29,950 bases of DNA from Spirogloea muscicola (Eukaryota; Streptophyta; Zygnematophyceae; Spirogloeales; Spirogloeaceae): contig WELB01000005.1 of assembly GCA_009602725.1 (NCBI GenBank), forward strand, positions 1 to 29,950, read 5' to 3'. The notes under the pieces are model-generated. The model was not told the DNA's origin, searched no databases, and worked only from the letters and a program-made list of their open reading frames with translations. Positions 29,738 to 29,950 of the stretch are shown here, one piece after another; the first letter of the stretch is position 1; the number at the start of each line of letters is the position of its first letter. The position numbers and the translations under genes were made by a program.

Positions 29738-29950
29738 GTGCTGTGCAGGTGTGAGACGCATCCGGTCGCCAGCGCCCATGCCCGATCGCTCGCGACAGCA
29801 CGCCGGAGGGCACGGCGCCATCCGCGAAGGGAGGGGGCCGGGAGCGCTGGCGGAGCGGGCAGGACGAGGAGCTGGGCGTACCGGCGGCGGCAACGCGAGC
29901 GTGGGAGGCGCGCCGAGCGGGCCGGCGCGGCGGCTGGCGGCGGCGGCGGC

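Larger units (their letters stand above)
25747..29950 (-). repeat. Duplicated GT92 block, copy B
   Basis: Direct repeat of 15722-19215, interrupted by inserted LINE sequence at 25862-26515. It extends to the window end, where the GC-rich 5' region continues beyond what copy A shows before its gap. Confidence 0.85.

Noticed and set aside
1-29950. CRISPR arrays, bacterial insertion sequences, tRNA or rRNA genes
   Set aside because: Looked for and not seen. Repeats are dispersed hairpin tails without regular spacers, and no cloverleaf or rRNA sequence was recognised.

Overview
The window reads as nuclear DNA of a eukaryote, most likely a green alga (inference). Genes are split into many short exons, GC is fairly high, and the recognisable proteins are closest in layout to plant-lineage families: a C2/EF-hand phosphatidylserine decarboxylase, a GALS-like GT92 glycosyltransferase and TMEM208. 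There is no bacterial operon structure, tRNA, rRNA or CRISPR array that I can see. Exon models below were built by hand by joining reading frames at splice sites. They rest on phase consistency and on family resemblance recalled without a search.

Layout. 1-3.2 kb: repeat-rich, with a decayed reverse-strand LINE piece at 0.6-1.4 kb, a possible unrecognised + strand gene at 2.1-2.6 kb and a LINE tail at 2.7-3.0 kb. 3.46-3.73 kb (-): a 90-residue single-pass membrane protein. 4.63-9.81 kb (-): a complete 19-exon phosphatidylserine decarboxylase gene (640 aa). 9.81-11.22 kb: intergenic space filled with retroelement tails. 11.22-12.35 kb (+): a complete four-exon TMEM208 gene (175 aa), divergent from PSD. 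13.0-15.6 kb: nested pieces of non-LTR retrotransposon plus a hairpin-rich inverted-repeat element. 15.7-19.2 kb: a decayed copy of a GT92 gene (-), cut by a 612-base assembly gap (19216-19827). 19.8-25.7 kb: a retroelement cluster with the longest LINE of the window (zinc finger, reverse transcriptase, second zinc knuckle, restriction-like endonuclease), frameshifted. 25.75-29.95 kb: the second, largely intact copy of the GT92 block (-).

The housekeeping genes act in the endomembrane system (phospholipid synthesis, ER targeting, Golgi-type glycosylation), but nothing shows that they are co-regulated. The rest is dominated by one LINE lineage and short elements that share its tail: a conserved hairpin GGGCTGGCAAAGCCAGCCC, in several copies followed by a second small palindrome. 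These tails occur in both orientations, abut one another, and separate the two GT92 copies. The most notable observations are this shared double-hairpin tail, the clustering of insertions on earlier tails, the high share of GC-AG introns (3 of 26 modelled), and the intact/decayed GT92 pair.
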